Source: Croceitalea dokdonensis DOKDO 023 (lineage in GTDB: Bacteria > Bacteroidota > Bacteroidia > Flavobacteriales > Flavobacteriaceae). From it: a stretch of 64,000 nt of DNA. The notes beneath the pieces were generated by a model. It worked only from the letters and a program-made list of their open reading frames with translations. It was not told where the DNA came from and ran no database searches. The stretch spans positions 186,001 through 250,000 of the forward strand of contig NZ_LDJX01000003.1 in the NCBI RefSeq assembly GCF_001306415.1, written 5' to 3'. A program made the position numbers and the translations under genes. Positions 9,164 through 17,265 of this stretch are shown piece by piece; positions within the stretch are counted from its first letter, which is position 1; each line of letters begins with the position of its first letter.

Positions 9164-9676
9164 ATGACTATAACGACAATTACGATTAATCACTTAAACC
9201 AACTAAAGAAGCTGGTAGAAAACCTTACGGATAATCAACTATCGGAAACCCTAACCGTACTAAACAACGCAACGATAGGTGGACATGTAAGACACATTCT
9301 GGAATTCTACATGTGTTTGTTTGAATGCGCCAATTCGAAACATTTAAACTACGATAATCGAAAGAGAGATGGAAAGATTGAGATAAGTACTGAAAAATGT
9401 GCCTTGACTATCGAAAACCTGTTGAATCAGATGAAAAAACATCAAAAGGACTTTGAGATAAAACTCTCTGCTGATTATGGTACCGGTCAAGTAAGTAAAG
9501 CAGTTTCAGTACAAAGCACGTTTTTCAGGGAACTTCTATACAATATTGAGCACCTTGTACACCATTTGGCTATTATTAAAATAGGGATACAATCCTTGGA
9601 ATCTAAAGTTGAAATATCAGATGATTTTGGTATTGCAGCATCTACAATAAGAAATAGAAAGTTATGTGTACAGTAA
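9164..9676 (+). CDS. DinB-like four-helix protein
   Basis: 170 residues, mostly helical. It has histidines placed as in DinB/YfiT metal-binding helix bundles: GGHVRHILEF near residue 45, and a second pair in NIEHLVHHLAI near residue 127. DinB-like proteins often act as thiol-dependent transferases or hydrolases, but this one has no defined reaction. The last 13 bases overlap the next gene. I recall this pairing with an NRDE protein in other Bacteroidota, so the two may work together. Confidence 0.65.
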   Translation: MTITTITINHLNQLKKLVENLTDNQLSETLTVLNNATIGGHVRHILEFYMCLFECANSKHLNYDNRKRDGKIEISTEKCALTIENLLNQMKKHQKDFEIKLSADYGTGQVSKAVSVQSTFFRELLYNIEHLVHHLAIIKIGIQSLESKVEISDDFGIAASTIRNRKLCVQ

Positions 9677-10362
9677 GTTACGTGCCTTTGGATGTAGGGT
9701 ACGTGCTCACCTCTAATAGAGACGAGAATCCCGCTCGCCAAACCAAAGTTCCGAATAGAATTCATTTAAAAAATGGCACGGTCATTTACAGCCCTCTCGA
9801 TGTTTTAAAAGGGGGATCGTGGATCGCAACCGATGAAGATGGGAGAACCGCGTGCTTGCTCAATGGAGCGTTTTTAAAACACAAACCTGAACTCACTTAT
9901 AGAAAAAGTAGAGGTCAAATTGTTTTGGATGCTTTTAATGCCAAAGACTTTAATACCTATGTAAAATCTATTTTTTTAGAAGGCATCGAACCTTTTACGC
10001 TCTTGTTGATAGAACCCCATGGTATTCAAAAGCTTGTCTGGGATGGTGTTCAAAAGCATATTGATCGGCCATCAGTTAATGAGTACCATCTATGGTCGTC
10101 TGTTACCTTATACAATTCCGATGAACATGGTAAAAAAGAGGCGTATTTCTTCGAAGAAATGAGCAGAAGTGGAAGCAGTATAGAGCAAATTCTTCAAGTG
10201 CATGGCAAAGATAAGGTCACCCCGTTTATATTGAATCACTCAACCTTACAAACGGTGAGCATTACTCAAGTAATTTATAACGGGCAAAAATCAAGTTTAA
10301 AATATGTTTTAAAAGATAATACCAATGAAACATCCAATTCTCTTTCTCTTATTTGCAGTTAG
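9664..10362 (+). CDS. NRDE (TANGO2-like) family protein
   Basis: 232 residues beginning MCTVSYVP, with Cys at position 2, and the family signature SNRDE at residues 18-22. TANGO2/NRDE proteins have an Ntn-hydrolase-like fold in which Cys2 could act as nucleophile; eukaryotic members are tied to haem and lipid handling. No signal peptide, so cytoplasmic. It overlaps both neighbours, which shows tight operon packing. Confidence 0.8.
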   Translation: MCTVSYVPLDVGYVLTSNRDENPARQTKVPNRIHLKNGTVIYSPLDVLKGGSWIATDEDGRTACLLNGAFLKHKPELTYRKSRGQIVLDAFNAKDFNTYVKSIFLEGIEPFTLLLIEPHGIQKLVWDGVQKHIDRPSVNEYHLWSSVTLYNSDEHGKKEAYFFEEMSRSGSSIEQILQVHGKDKVTPFILNHSTLQTVSITQVIYNGQKSSLKYVLKDNTNETSNSLSLICS

Positions 10363-10777
10363 TGGAATCTCCCTTTTAGCGCAAGACACAACGAAAAGTT
10401 CAATATTTAATATGGAAGATGGTATCATGGTACAGGGCTATGATATAGTCAGCTATTTTAATGAAAAGCCTTTAGAAGGCAAGGCTTCTATTACTAAGAG
10501 ATACAAAGGCGCTACCTATCAATTTCACACGGAAACTAATTTAACTGCCTTCAACGCGAATCCTGAAAAGTATATTCCAGAGTTTGGTGGTTATTGTGCC
10601 TATGCTATGGGGGCTAGAGGAGAGCTAGTTGATATAGACCCTGAAACTTATAAGATTGTAAACGGGAAGCTATATCTTTTTTACAACGCCTATTTCAACA
10701 ATACCTTAAAAAAGTGGAATAAAGATGAAACCAATCTTTTGAAAAAAGCGAATACAAATTGGAAAGAACTTTTATAA
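10325..10777 (+). CDS. exported YHS-domain protein
   Basis: 150 residues with a signal peptide (cleavage near LLAQ, residue 19). The body has the YHS pattern: GYDIVSYF, a mid region KRYKGATYQF, then PEFGGYCAYAM. YHS domains are small beta-rich modules often linked to metal binding or handling. It overlaps the NRDE gene by 38 bases and is followed by a DoxX-like gene after 1 base. Confidence 0.8.
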   Translation: MKHPILFLLFAVSGISLLAQDTTKSSIFNMEDGIMVQGYDIVSYFNEKPLEGKASITKRYKGATYQFHTETNLTAFNANPEKYIPEFGGYCAYAMGARGELVDIDPETYKIVNGKLYLFYNAYFNNTLKKWNKDETNLLKKANTNWKELL

Positions 10778-10778
10778 A

Positions 10779-11180
10779 ATGAAAAATAAAAAAATCTATT
10801 ATTTGGAAAGAGCAGCAGCTTTTATTGCTGCCATTATTTTTATACAAACCCTGTATTTCAAATTTACTGGCCATCCAGATAGCGTTCATATTTTTACAGA
10901 GATTGGCGGAGAGCCATACCTTCGAATAGGGTCTGGTGTAATTGAACTAATCATCGCCTTATTATTGTTTTATAGAAAAACCTCTCTAATAGGTGCTATA
11001 TTAGGCCTAGGGGTAATGATAGGTGCTATTGGGCAGCATCTGTTAGTGCTCGGTATTGTTGTTAATAATGACGGTGGAACCCTGTTTATACTAGCGCTAG
11101 TTACTTTCATTTGCTGTCTTATCGTTATTGTAATCAAGAGAAACGTTTTAATGGAGTACCTTAAAAAAGTTAGAAGCTGA
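10779..11180 (+). CDS. DoxX-like integral membrane protein
   Basis: 133 residues with four membrane helices. The first helix and loop (RAAAFIAAIIFIQTLYFKFTGHPDS) are typical of DoxX-like proteins of Bacteroidota. Members are small inner-membrane proteins related to quinol-binding subunits, mostly without assigned function. It is packed between the YHS and ATP-grasp genes with gaps of 1 and 2 bases. Confidence 0.7.
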   Translation: MKNKKIYYLERAAAFIAAIIFIQTLYFKFTGHPDSVHIFTEIGGEPYLRIGSGVIELIIALLLFYRKTSLIGAILGLGVMIGAIGQHLLVLGIVVNNDGGTLFILALVTFICCLIVIVIKRNVLMEYLKKVRS

Positions 11181-11182
11181 GG

Positions 11183-12226
11183 ATGCTTTCATTAAAATAT
11201 AAACCTTGGTATATTAAACTATTCAATGTGGAATATTGGCCTAGTTGGTTTTTCTATATTCCGGTTTGGATTCAACATACATGGCTCGCTATAAAAACAA
11301 AAAATTTATTCTTCTTTTTAAGCACAAACCCAGCCATTGATGGTTTTATCCTAAGTGATTCCAAGTTCAAAACGCTACAGCTTGTTCCTGAGGCATATAG
11401 GCCAAAAATGTTATTCGTAAATACTACCGTTTCTGACAGTGAGCTATTTGAAAGCATGAAGAGTGCTAACATCAATTTTCCAATAATACTTAAACCAGAT
11501 ATTGGTTTTAGAGGATTAAAAGTTAGTAAAATTGACAATATTGACATGCTCAAAGCAGCTTTGACTGATTTGCGCGTTGATTATATTATTCAAGAATATA
11601 TTGAAGCCCCTTTAGAGGTAGGGATTTTTTACTACAGATACCCGAATGAAATCAAAGGGCACATTCCTTCGGTAACTGTAAAAGCATTTCTAAAGATAAC
11701 AGGCGATGGAAATCATTCACTTGCTGAATTGGTCTATCAGAATCCTCGTGCTCTTTTACAAAAAGACATCCTTTGCAAAAAGTTTAGCAAAATATGGAAT
11801 TCTGTTATCCCAAAGGGAGTGGTCCTTACTCTAGAAGAGATAGGAAACCATAATAGAGGAACCAAATTCATCAACGGTAATGATTTGGTCGATGATGCTT
11901 TATTGGAAGTGTTTGATAATTTAAGCCATAGTATGAAGGAATTTTACTTTGGAAGGTTTGACATTAAGGTGGCATCAATTGAAGCACTTAAAAAAGAGGG
12001 GGATTATAAAATCCTTGAGGTAAATGGGGTAGGAGGAGAACCTACACATATTTATGATTCCAATACAAGTGTTTTTAAGGCTTGGAAAGACTTATGTTTT
12101 ACTTGGCGTGTAGCAGCAAAAATTGCCGCAATAAATTTTGAAAAGGGTATTGAAAAACCGACTTACCGTAAGGCCAGAGCAAAATGGGATTTGTACGCGT
12201 CTTATAAGACAAAGCTTTATTCTTAA
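11183..12226 (+). CDS. ATP-grasp family protein
   Basis: 347 residues. The central part shows the ATP-grasp pattern: lysine in PIILKPDIGFRGLKV (about 98-112), IIQEYIEAPLEVGIF, and the metal-binding end GRFDIKV followed by ILEVNGVGGEP. This resembles D-Ala-D-Ala ligase-type enzymes that join a carboxylate to an amine using ATP. The N-terminus is tryptophan-rich and hydrophobic (about 10-50), suggesting membrane contact. Substrate unknown; operon partner of the DoxX-like gene. Confidence 0.75.
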   Translation: MLSLKYKPWYIKLFNVEYWPSWFFYIPVWIQHTWLAIKTKNLFFFLSTNPAIDGFILSDSKFKTLQLVPEAYRPKMLFVNTTVSDSELFESMKSANINFPIILKPDIGFRGLKVSKIDNIDMLKAALTDLRVDYIIQEYIEAPLEVGIFYYRYPNEIKGHIPSVTVKAFLKITGDGNHSLAELVYQNPRALLQKDILCKKFSKIWNSVIPKGVVLTLEEIGNHNRGTKFINGNDLVDDALLEVFDNLSHSMKEFYFGRFDIKVASIEALKKEGDYKILEVNGVGGEPTHIYDSNTSVFKAWKDLCFTWRVAAKIAAINFEKGIEKPTYRKARAKWDLYASYKTKLYS

Positions 12227-12278
12227 TGAATTTCCGTAAGGATATAAGTAAAACCCATATTTGCCAAAACTATACTAT

Positions 12279-12929
12279 ATGACATTCATAAGTTATTTTC
12301 TAATTGGACTTGCAGCAGCTTTAATTGGTGCTTTGCCACTTGGAACGACCAATGTTGCTGTAATTAATACAACCATAAAAGAAAATTTACAGAACGCAAT
12401 GAAGATTGTTTTCACTGCGGCGCTAGCAGAGTTACTTCTCATTTTAATTGCCATCAATTTTAATACCCAAATAGAACTTTTTATCTATATGAATATATGG
12501 ATACAATATACAATCGTAATCATTCTACTGATTGTTGGAATCATATTTGTTAAAGGCAGAAAAGAATGTGTAAAAGATGTAAATGAAGAATGTATTTACA
12601 TTAAAAAAAGAAGATTTCACATTTCAAAGCAACTTTTAGGATTCGTCTTAGGTTTAGTTAATCCATCTGTATTGGTTTTTTGGATACTAGTAATTACTTT
12701 TTTGAATAAGCATATGGTTCACCTAACTATGGACATTGAATACACGCTTCTGGTTTTGTTTTTTGCTGGTGCTTTTTTAGGAAAAGTAATAACACTTTAT
12801 GGGTACGGTAGATTTAGTTATATGTTAAGGGTAAGAGTAAAAAACATTACGACCACTATCAATAGAGTAATAGGGGTTTTATTGATTTGTATTTCAATTT
12901 TTCAGGTTACTAAATTAGCTTACTCTTAA
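12279..12929 (+). CDS. LysE/RhtB-type exporter
   Basis: About 216 residues from the ATG at 12279 (a TTG at 12261 would add six). Six membrane helices are visible. The first contains the LysE-family start pattern GLAAALIGALPLGTTN, and the middle has LGFVLGLVNPSVLVFW, matching the second conserved NP motif. Such proteins export amino acids or related small molecules. It is the last gene on the plus strand before the integrase. Confidence 0.75.
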   Translation: MTFISYFLIGLAAALIGALPLGTTNVAVINTTIKENLQNAMKIVFTAALAELLLILIAINFNTQIELFIYMNIWIQYTIVIILLIVGIIFVKGRKECVKDVNEECIYIKKRRFHISKQLLGFVLGLVNPSVLVFWILVITFLNKHMVHLTMDIEYTLLVLFFAGAFLGKVITLYGYGRFSYMLRVRVKNITTTINRVIGVLLICISIFQVTKLAYS

Positions 12930-13175
12930 TTTTAGGTTTCATGTAATTTTTTGAATAAAGTTGTCGACTAGTTGTTTAATTAATTGCTAGTGAAAGCATT
13001 AAACTTCTCGCTTATTAAGCGCCGTTAATTGAAAATCAGTGAATTGAACTTCTTTAAAGATTTTCTTATTTCTTTTATGTAGCCCTACAAAACGAACGTT
13101 TTATGGAACTACAGAAAATTGGATATTATTTTTCCTATTGCCGATAGATATTTAGAAGAAAGGTTTATAATCAAT

Positions 13176-14402
13176 TTATAAGGAGTTCAATTCTAACTGA
13201 TAGGAATCGAGTATGTTGTTTGGTAAGGACTTGAGGTAAATTTGTGTTGTACTTAACTTATTGTGACCCATCATAGCGGAAATTGCCTCTAAAGGAACTT
13301 TTTTGAACATAGCATGTGTTGCAAAACTATGTCTGGATACATAGGAGGTCAAACGTTCTTCAATACCACACTTTTTAGCTATTTCTTTCAGCCCAACATT
13401 ATATCTTCTAAGTTCCCATTGAGCATCTTTGTATTGTAACTCTATTGTGTCCCTATAGATTATAGGTAATAAAAAACCAGATGGATTAGGATTTTCCAGA
13501 TAGTATTGAATTATGGGTTTAATCTGATTTGTAATGATTATATCATAGCGCTTTCCTGTTTTCCGTCTTTGGAATTTAACACGACCATCGATTATATTAT
13601 CTCTTTTTAGAAATGCCATATCAATAAAGGACATACCCAACATAAGATAGGAAAGAATAAAATAATTACGATAGTGAAAAAAATTGGAACCTATCTCAGT
13701 TTTCATTTCAAGTATTTTCTTTATGTTTTCAATCTTAATAGCTCTTTTTTCAGTCGGCTTGGTTTTGATTGTATAGTATTTAAAAGAATATAGAACTTCA
13801 TCCACCATGCCCTCCTTGATTCCTTTATTATAAATGGCCTTTATCGTTCTCATATATGATGCAATTCCATTAATGGTATTGCCTGGTTTCGATAAATGGT
13901 GCCTTTCAAACCGTTTTAGGAATTCAAGATTGAGTTCATTGAATTTTAAATCTCGGTTATTGGTAAACACCTTTAGTCTTCCTATAATTCCGGAATAGTT
14001 TCTGGAGGTGCCAATCCTTTTTTCTCTTATAAGCTCTTCAGCCTTTTGAAGACCGAACTCGTAGAACGAGTTTAACCTTTTTCTATTAACGATTTTATCG
14101 GCAATATCTTTTGCGGTAAGTCTGTCCAATTGGTCATTATCGGCCAGTCTATTAATTACTTCTTGTGCCTTGAGTTGTTTTTTTTATAAAAGGGTATTCA
14201 ACAAGTGAACCGAATCAACATCTGGAAAATTTCTTTTTACTTTGCATCTGTGATTATCCCAATATTCCTCTGGCACATAATGGCCTGTTTTTATCGAAGT
14301 AGTTTTTCTGAAATGGGTAAGCCTCAAAATAATAGGAAAACATCCATTTTGGGTCATTCTACGGGTGTCCAAACTTAGTTTTATACTCGTGTTCATGAAC
14401 AT
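13176..14402 (-). pseudogene. tyrosine recombinase (integrase) interrupted by an in-frame stop
   Basis: Read through, the frame gives 408 residues, a usual length for Bacteroidetes integrases: an arm-binding domain (1-72), a SAM-like core-binding domain, and the catalytic domain. A TAA at 14184-14186 splits it after residue 72; the frame before and after is the same (KKQLKAQEVINRL follows directly), so one A-to-T change in a lysine codon would explain it. The 3' piece could start at a TTG (14129). Catalytic features are RHSFAT, GHNKLSTTQIY with the nucleophile Tyr. The first catalytic Arg position reads GMSFIDMAFL and lacks Arg, as in many Bacteroidetes members. Confidence 0.8.
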
Positions 14403-14414
14403 AAGTTATAAAAA

Positions 14415-14436
14415 AATTTGCACGCAATTTGCACGC
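14415..14436. repeat. 11-bp tandem direct repeat upstream of the integrase
   Basis: The 11-mer AATTTGCACGC occurs twice back to back, 13 bases before the integrase start and about 110 bases from the tRNA fragment. Short direct repeats in this place are often arm sites for the integrase or excisionase. Function is inferred from place only. Confidence 0.5.
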
Positions 14437-14543
14437 AAAAACTTGGTTTCAATTGATTTGATTTGACTACAAGAATTATTAAATACTTGATATTCAATAA
14501 AATATGTAATTTTTAAAATTTGCTTATACCCCATTTGGCGACG

Positions 14544-14586
14544 CTGTTAATCAGAGGGTCCTTGGTTCGAGCCCAAGAGGGGGAGC
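14544..14586 (+). other. tRNA-Asn(GUU) 3' fragment, attachment site scar
   Basis: The 43 bases run from the anticodon loop (CTGTTAA) through 3' anticodon stem TCAGA, the variable region, T-stem CTTGG, loop TTCGAGC, stem CCAAG, to the acceptor 3' strand. The bases before 14544 do not fit the 5' half, so this is not a working tRNA. The identity begins exactly at the anticodon loop, a common crossover point for integrases of this type. It marks the right attachment site of the element. Confidence 0.75.
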
Positions 14587-14790
14587 ATTGCTACGGAAAG
14601 CCTTTCGAGAAGTCGAGGGGCTTTTTTTGGTTTCTGCGTTTTCTGGGCGAGAAGCCTGTCCTGAGCGAGGCACGAGCCGAAGGGAGCCCAAGAGGGGGAG
14701 CATTGGTACGGAAAGCCTTTCGAGAAGTCGAGGGGCTTTTTTTGTTTCTGCGTTTTCTGGGCGAGAAGCCTGTCCTGAGCGAGGCACGGG
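14569..14790. repeat. 115-bp tandem repeat carrying the tRNA 3' end and a terminator
   Basis: Copy one starts at 14569 and copy two at 14684; over about 100 bases they differ by only a couple of changes. Each has the last 18 bases of the tRNA (from GAGCCCAAGAGG), a spacer, a hairpin with T-run, and the GC-rich stretch GCCTGTCCTGAGCGAGGC, which resembles REP-like intergenic repeats of Flavobacteriia. It is most simply a tandem duplication of the tRNA-Asn 3' end with its terminator. No credible gene lies in 14587-14890 although frames stay open. Confidence 0.8.
14601..14630 (+). terminator. Rho-independent terminator after the tRNA scar
   Basis: AAAGCC pairs with GGGCTTT around an inner TCGA/TCGA stem with a GAAG loop, followed by a run of seven T. 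An identical hairpin recurs in the second repeat copy about 115 bases later. It would have ended the original tRNA-Asn transcript. Confidence 0.65.
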
Positions 14791-14839
14791 TAGCAGGGTA
14801 GAAAAGGGATGCCCGCAGCTATGTGAAACGTATGGAGAA

Positions 14840-14874
14840 AAAAGGGGAGCACACACGAGTATGGCTCCCTTTCT
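14840..14874 (-). terminator. terminator for the small minus-strand gene at 14891
   Basis: On the minus strand AAAGGGAGCC pairs with GCTCCCCTTT across a loop of about 12 bases and is followed by a T-run. It lies 17 bases after the stop of the 47-residue ORF. Confidence 0.55.
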
Positions 14875-14890
14875 ATAAATCATATGAACG

Positions 14891-15034
14891 CTATTGTTTG
14901 TTCTGCTGATCTCTAATGGTATCCTTTTCGATATCGAATTTGTTGGTATCGATATTCACATTGCCCGTCGGATTGGTAGGGTCACTCTGTTCTTTTTTTC
15001 GTTTAAACTTCCTTTTATCTTTAATAATTCCCAT
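14891..15034 (-). CDS. small charged hypothetical protein (47 aa)
   Basis: An ATG frame of 47 residues with a very basic start (MGIIKDKRKFKRKKEQ) and a polar acidic end (IDTNKFDIEKDTIRDQQNKQ). It has no signal or membrane segment. A terminator follows directly, which supports a real transcript. Similar short polar proteins (20764, 62295, 62297) occur in this window. Function unknown. Confidence 0.5.
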   Translation of the reverse strand: MGIIKDKRKFKRKKEQSDPTNPTGNVNIDTNKFDIEKDTIRDQQNKQ

Positions 15035-15053
15035 AATAGGTATGATTTAATAG

Positions 15054-15665
15054 TTAATAAATATTTTCATTGTTTCTGACTATTCCATAGTCGATATCAT
15101 TGGTAGCGTTCTGATTCGCTATTGTGATGGTAAACTTCTCGTTATTAAAATCTTTGACATAAAGCCTATCGTCCTTGGAAAATAGTTTACGCCCTGCTCC
15201 ATTTAAGGTCTTTAATTTTAGAGGTGTTTCAGTAATTGTAATCAAAGCAATTCTATCTGCTTCGCTCAATGCTGTTGGCACCACCTAAGCCAAAATCCAA
15301 CGATGGTCATTTTTTTCAGAAGATTCAAGAACCCTAAATTTCTGATTGGCCTTGCGGTATTGAATGGAATCAACTGGTGCAAAAAACGTTGCGCCCTGAA
15401 AATCCTCAAATGTTTCTAATAGACCATCATCGACCAAAATAACATCGAGCGGTTGAAATTTTGGATTCCTCCGAATGACATCTCCCATGGAATAAAAATT
15501 GCTCGGTACCATGTCAGTTGATACGGTATTCTTAAGGTCCTTTTACAACGTATCCGTTGCTGCGAACCTATTGTTTTGTTTCCTTTTAGTGGTTTGATAA
15601 CAGCCACTTATTACAAAAAGCACAATTATGGTTAGCATCGAACATTGGCGAAATAGCGGTAACAT
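15054..15665 (-). pseudogene. fasciclin-domain lipoprotein with two in-frame stop codons
   Basis: One frame of 203 residues holds a lipoprotein signal (VLFVISGC, Cys at 22), a fasciclin-like body (FQGATFFAPVDSIQ) and a C-terminal part (LKLKTLNGAG) that parallels LRLKTLNGGY in the intact neighbour. Two stops interrupt it, TAA at codon 41 (15543-15545) and TAG at 15285-15287, without a frame change. The neighbour is 204 residues long, so this is a tandem paralogue that has lost function by point changes. Translation from internal starts would give pieces without a signal peptide. Confidence 0.7.
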
Positions 15666-15691
15666 CTTGTTTGAACCCTAATCAAAAACTT

Positions 15692-16306
15692 TTACTGCGG
15701 TAGCAGAACACTTTCGATGCCATGTACCACCCCGTTTTTAGCTTCCAGATCAAATATTGTCAGTTTGGATTGAAATCCGGTTTCGTCATTAATGAAGACT
15801 TTGCCATCTTCTAGGGTCAATGCAACATAGCCTCCATTTAAGGTCTTCAATCTTAAAATATTTTCATTCAGACGTATAGTGGATATGAGGGTTTCCAAAT
15901 CATATTCTTCCACAATCAAATGATAGTTCAATAAATGCTTCATTTCATCCGTCCCAGCCGGAGTTTGCAAATTTGCCAATTTGGCCTCGGTGATACGATT
16001 AAAAGCTTCATTGGTAGGGGCAAAAACGGTCAACTCATCAATACTGTCAAGCTTTGTGGCCATACCAGCTGATTTCAGTGATTTATGAAAGGTGTCAAAT
16101 TCCGTTCGTCCACTTAAAATACCGAGTACCGATCGGGCATCATCCAAAGTAAAATCGGGCTTCAACCCTAATAGTTCTTCTTCCATAATCGGAGTTTTAT
16201 CGTCAACGGACCGTGAGATTTCAGTTTTTTTGGTGCGGTTACATGAAATCGTTACAAGTCCAACTATTATCAAGACCATCAGTGATTTCGGAAAATTCTT
16301 GTGCAT
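15692..16306 (-). CDS. fasciclin-domain lipoprotein
   Basis: 204 residues. The N-terminal signal ends in a lipobox (LVTISC, Cys near 22). The fasciclin (FAS1) domain spans about 60-203 with TVFAPTNEAFNRI, LLNYHLI and the closing NGVVHGIESVLLP. FAS1 proteins are cell-surface adhesion or matrix modules; here it should sit on a membrane facing the periplasm or outside. The degraded paralogue lies immediately downstream on the same strand, pointing to an old tandem duplication. Confidence 0.85.
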   Translation of the reverse strand: MHKNFPKSLMVLIIVGLVTISCNRTKKTEISRSVDDKTPIMEEELLGLKPDFTLDDARSVLGILSGRTEFDTFHKSLKSAGMATKLDSIDELTVFAPTNEAFNRITEAKLANLQTPAGTDEMKHLLNYHLIVEEYDLETLISTIRLNENILRLKTLNGGYVALTLEDGKVFINDETGFQSKLTIFDLEAKNGVVHGIESVLLPQ

Positions 16307-16477
16307 TGTTTTTCTTTTTCTGCCAAAGTAACTTGGATTTGAGGATGGGAATGATGCAAAGCCTTTAAATCTTAGCTCAATTACAACAAGGCGAGATTCT
16401 TGTTGCTTAAACAGGTACCGCCATCATATCAGTTTATAATCAAACGGATACAGCACGCCATCGGGCATCTTAGAAAT

Positions 16478-16485
16478 TAACTTTG
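16478..16485 (+). promoter_or_regulatory. possible Bacteroidetes -7 element
   Basis: TAACTTTG matches the Bacteroidetes -7 consensus TAnnTTTG and lies 54 bases before the ATG of the PfpI-type gene. No clear -33 TTTG box is seen at the right distance, so support is weak. Confidence 0.25.
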
Positions 16486-16539
16486 AGAACAATAGGTGAA
16501 TAGTTCATCTATTGCCTATAAATCGTAAAAACTTTTAAT

Positions 16540-17103
16540 ATGAAACTGGAAAATAAAAGAATAGCCATATTGGCTACGGATGGATTTGAGAAATCAGAAC
16601 TTTTTGAGCCTTTGAATGCTTTGAGGAACGAGGGGGCCCAAGTGGATATAATTTCCACCAAAGAAGGAAGTATAAAAAGTTGGGATGAAAACAATTGGGG
16701 AGAAGCCGTAAAGGTCGACAAATTGGTAGAAAATGCCAACGAGGCCGAATATCATTCATTGGTGCTACCTGGTGGAGTGGCCAACCCCGATAGCCTGCGC
16801 ACCAATGAGGGTGCCCTAGAATTTGTACGCGATTTTTTTAAAAACAGCAAGCCCGTCGCTGCCATATGTCACGCCCCTTGGTTGCTCATCAGTGCCAATG
16901 TGATAGAAAATAGAAGGGTAACTTCATATCACAGCATAAAGGACGATGTGGTGAATGCTGGAGCGAATTGGGTCGATGAAGAAGTTGTGGTCGACGAAGG
17001 TTTGGTCACGAGCAGAAACCCCAATGATTTGCCGGCATTTATTGACAAGGTCATCGAAGAAACCAAAGAGGGCAAGCACGAAGAACAAGAGGTGAACGCA
17101 TAA
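16540..17103 (+). CDS. type 1 glutamine amidotransferase-like protein, PfpI/DJ-1 family
   Basis: 187 residues covering the full family length. The nucleophile elbow is AICHAPWLL with C110, preceded by the PGG turn in VLPGGVANPDSLR. PfpI/YhbO/DJ-1 proteins act in general stress, as deglycases, chaperones or peptidases depending on the member. No signal peptide. A strong terminator follows, so it is probably a single-gene unit. Confidence 0.88.
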   Translation: MKLENKRIAILATDGFEKSELFEPLNALRNEGAQVDIISTKEGSIKSWDENNWGEAVKVDKLVENANEAEYHSLVLPGGVANPDSLRTNEGALEFVRDFFKNSKPVAAICHAPWLLISANVIENRRVTSYHSIKDDVVNAGANWVDEEVVVDEGLVTSRNPNDLPAFIDKVIEETKEGKHEEQEVNA

Positions 17104-17144
17104 TTTTAAGATTCATGGTTTTCCATGATGTGGTAGTGGTTGGT

Positions 17145-17176
17145 AACCGATGTGCCCAGTGGCACATCGGTTTTTT
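17145..17176 (+). terminator. Rho-independent terminator after the PfpI-type gene
   Basis: A perfect 12-base stem (AACCGATGTGCC with GGCACATCGGTT), a four-base loop CAGT and a T-run. Confidence 0.85.
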
Positions 17177-17265
17177 GAATTATGTTGGTTTGCATCAACA
17201 ACAGTTTTAATACGGTCAATGGCAGTGTATGTTTCTCAAGAACTTTACCAAAACGATAAATCTAA

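Larger units (their letters stand above)
1..14586. mobile_element. right part of a putative integrative element inserted in tRNA-Asn
   Basis: The right boundary is supported by a tyrosine integrase gene (13176-14402) next to a 43-nt copy of the tRNA-Asn 3' part (14544-14586). When an element inserts into the 3' part of a tRNA gene, the chromosome side keeps an orphan 3' fragment and the far side holds the rebuilt tRNA. The tRNA fragment points rightward, so the element must lie to its left. The left end is outside the window. Genes here look AT-richer than those to the right. The extent and the idea that all cargo moved together are inference. Confidence 0.5.

Noticed and set aside
14544-14586. 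Complete tRNA-Asn gene
   Set aside because: Only the part from the anticodon loop to the 3' end fits; the bases upstream do not form the 5' acceptor, D-arm or 5' anticodon stem.
14520-14883. Open frames of 90-110 residues on both strands
   Set aside because: They run through the tandem repeat, the tRNA fragment and hairpins, are repetitive in both strands and match no protein family.
13176-15665. Reassigned stop codons or programmed readthrough
   Set aside because: Three lone in-frame stops occur, but both TAA and TAG end many intact genes here, so a changed genetic code is excluded and decay is the simpler reading.
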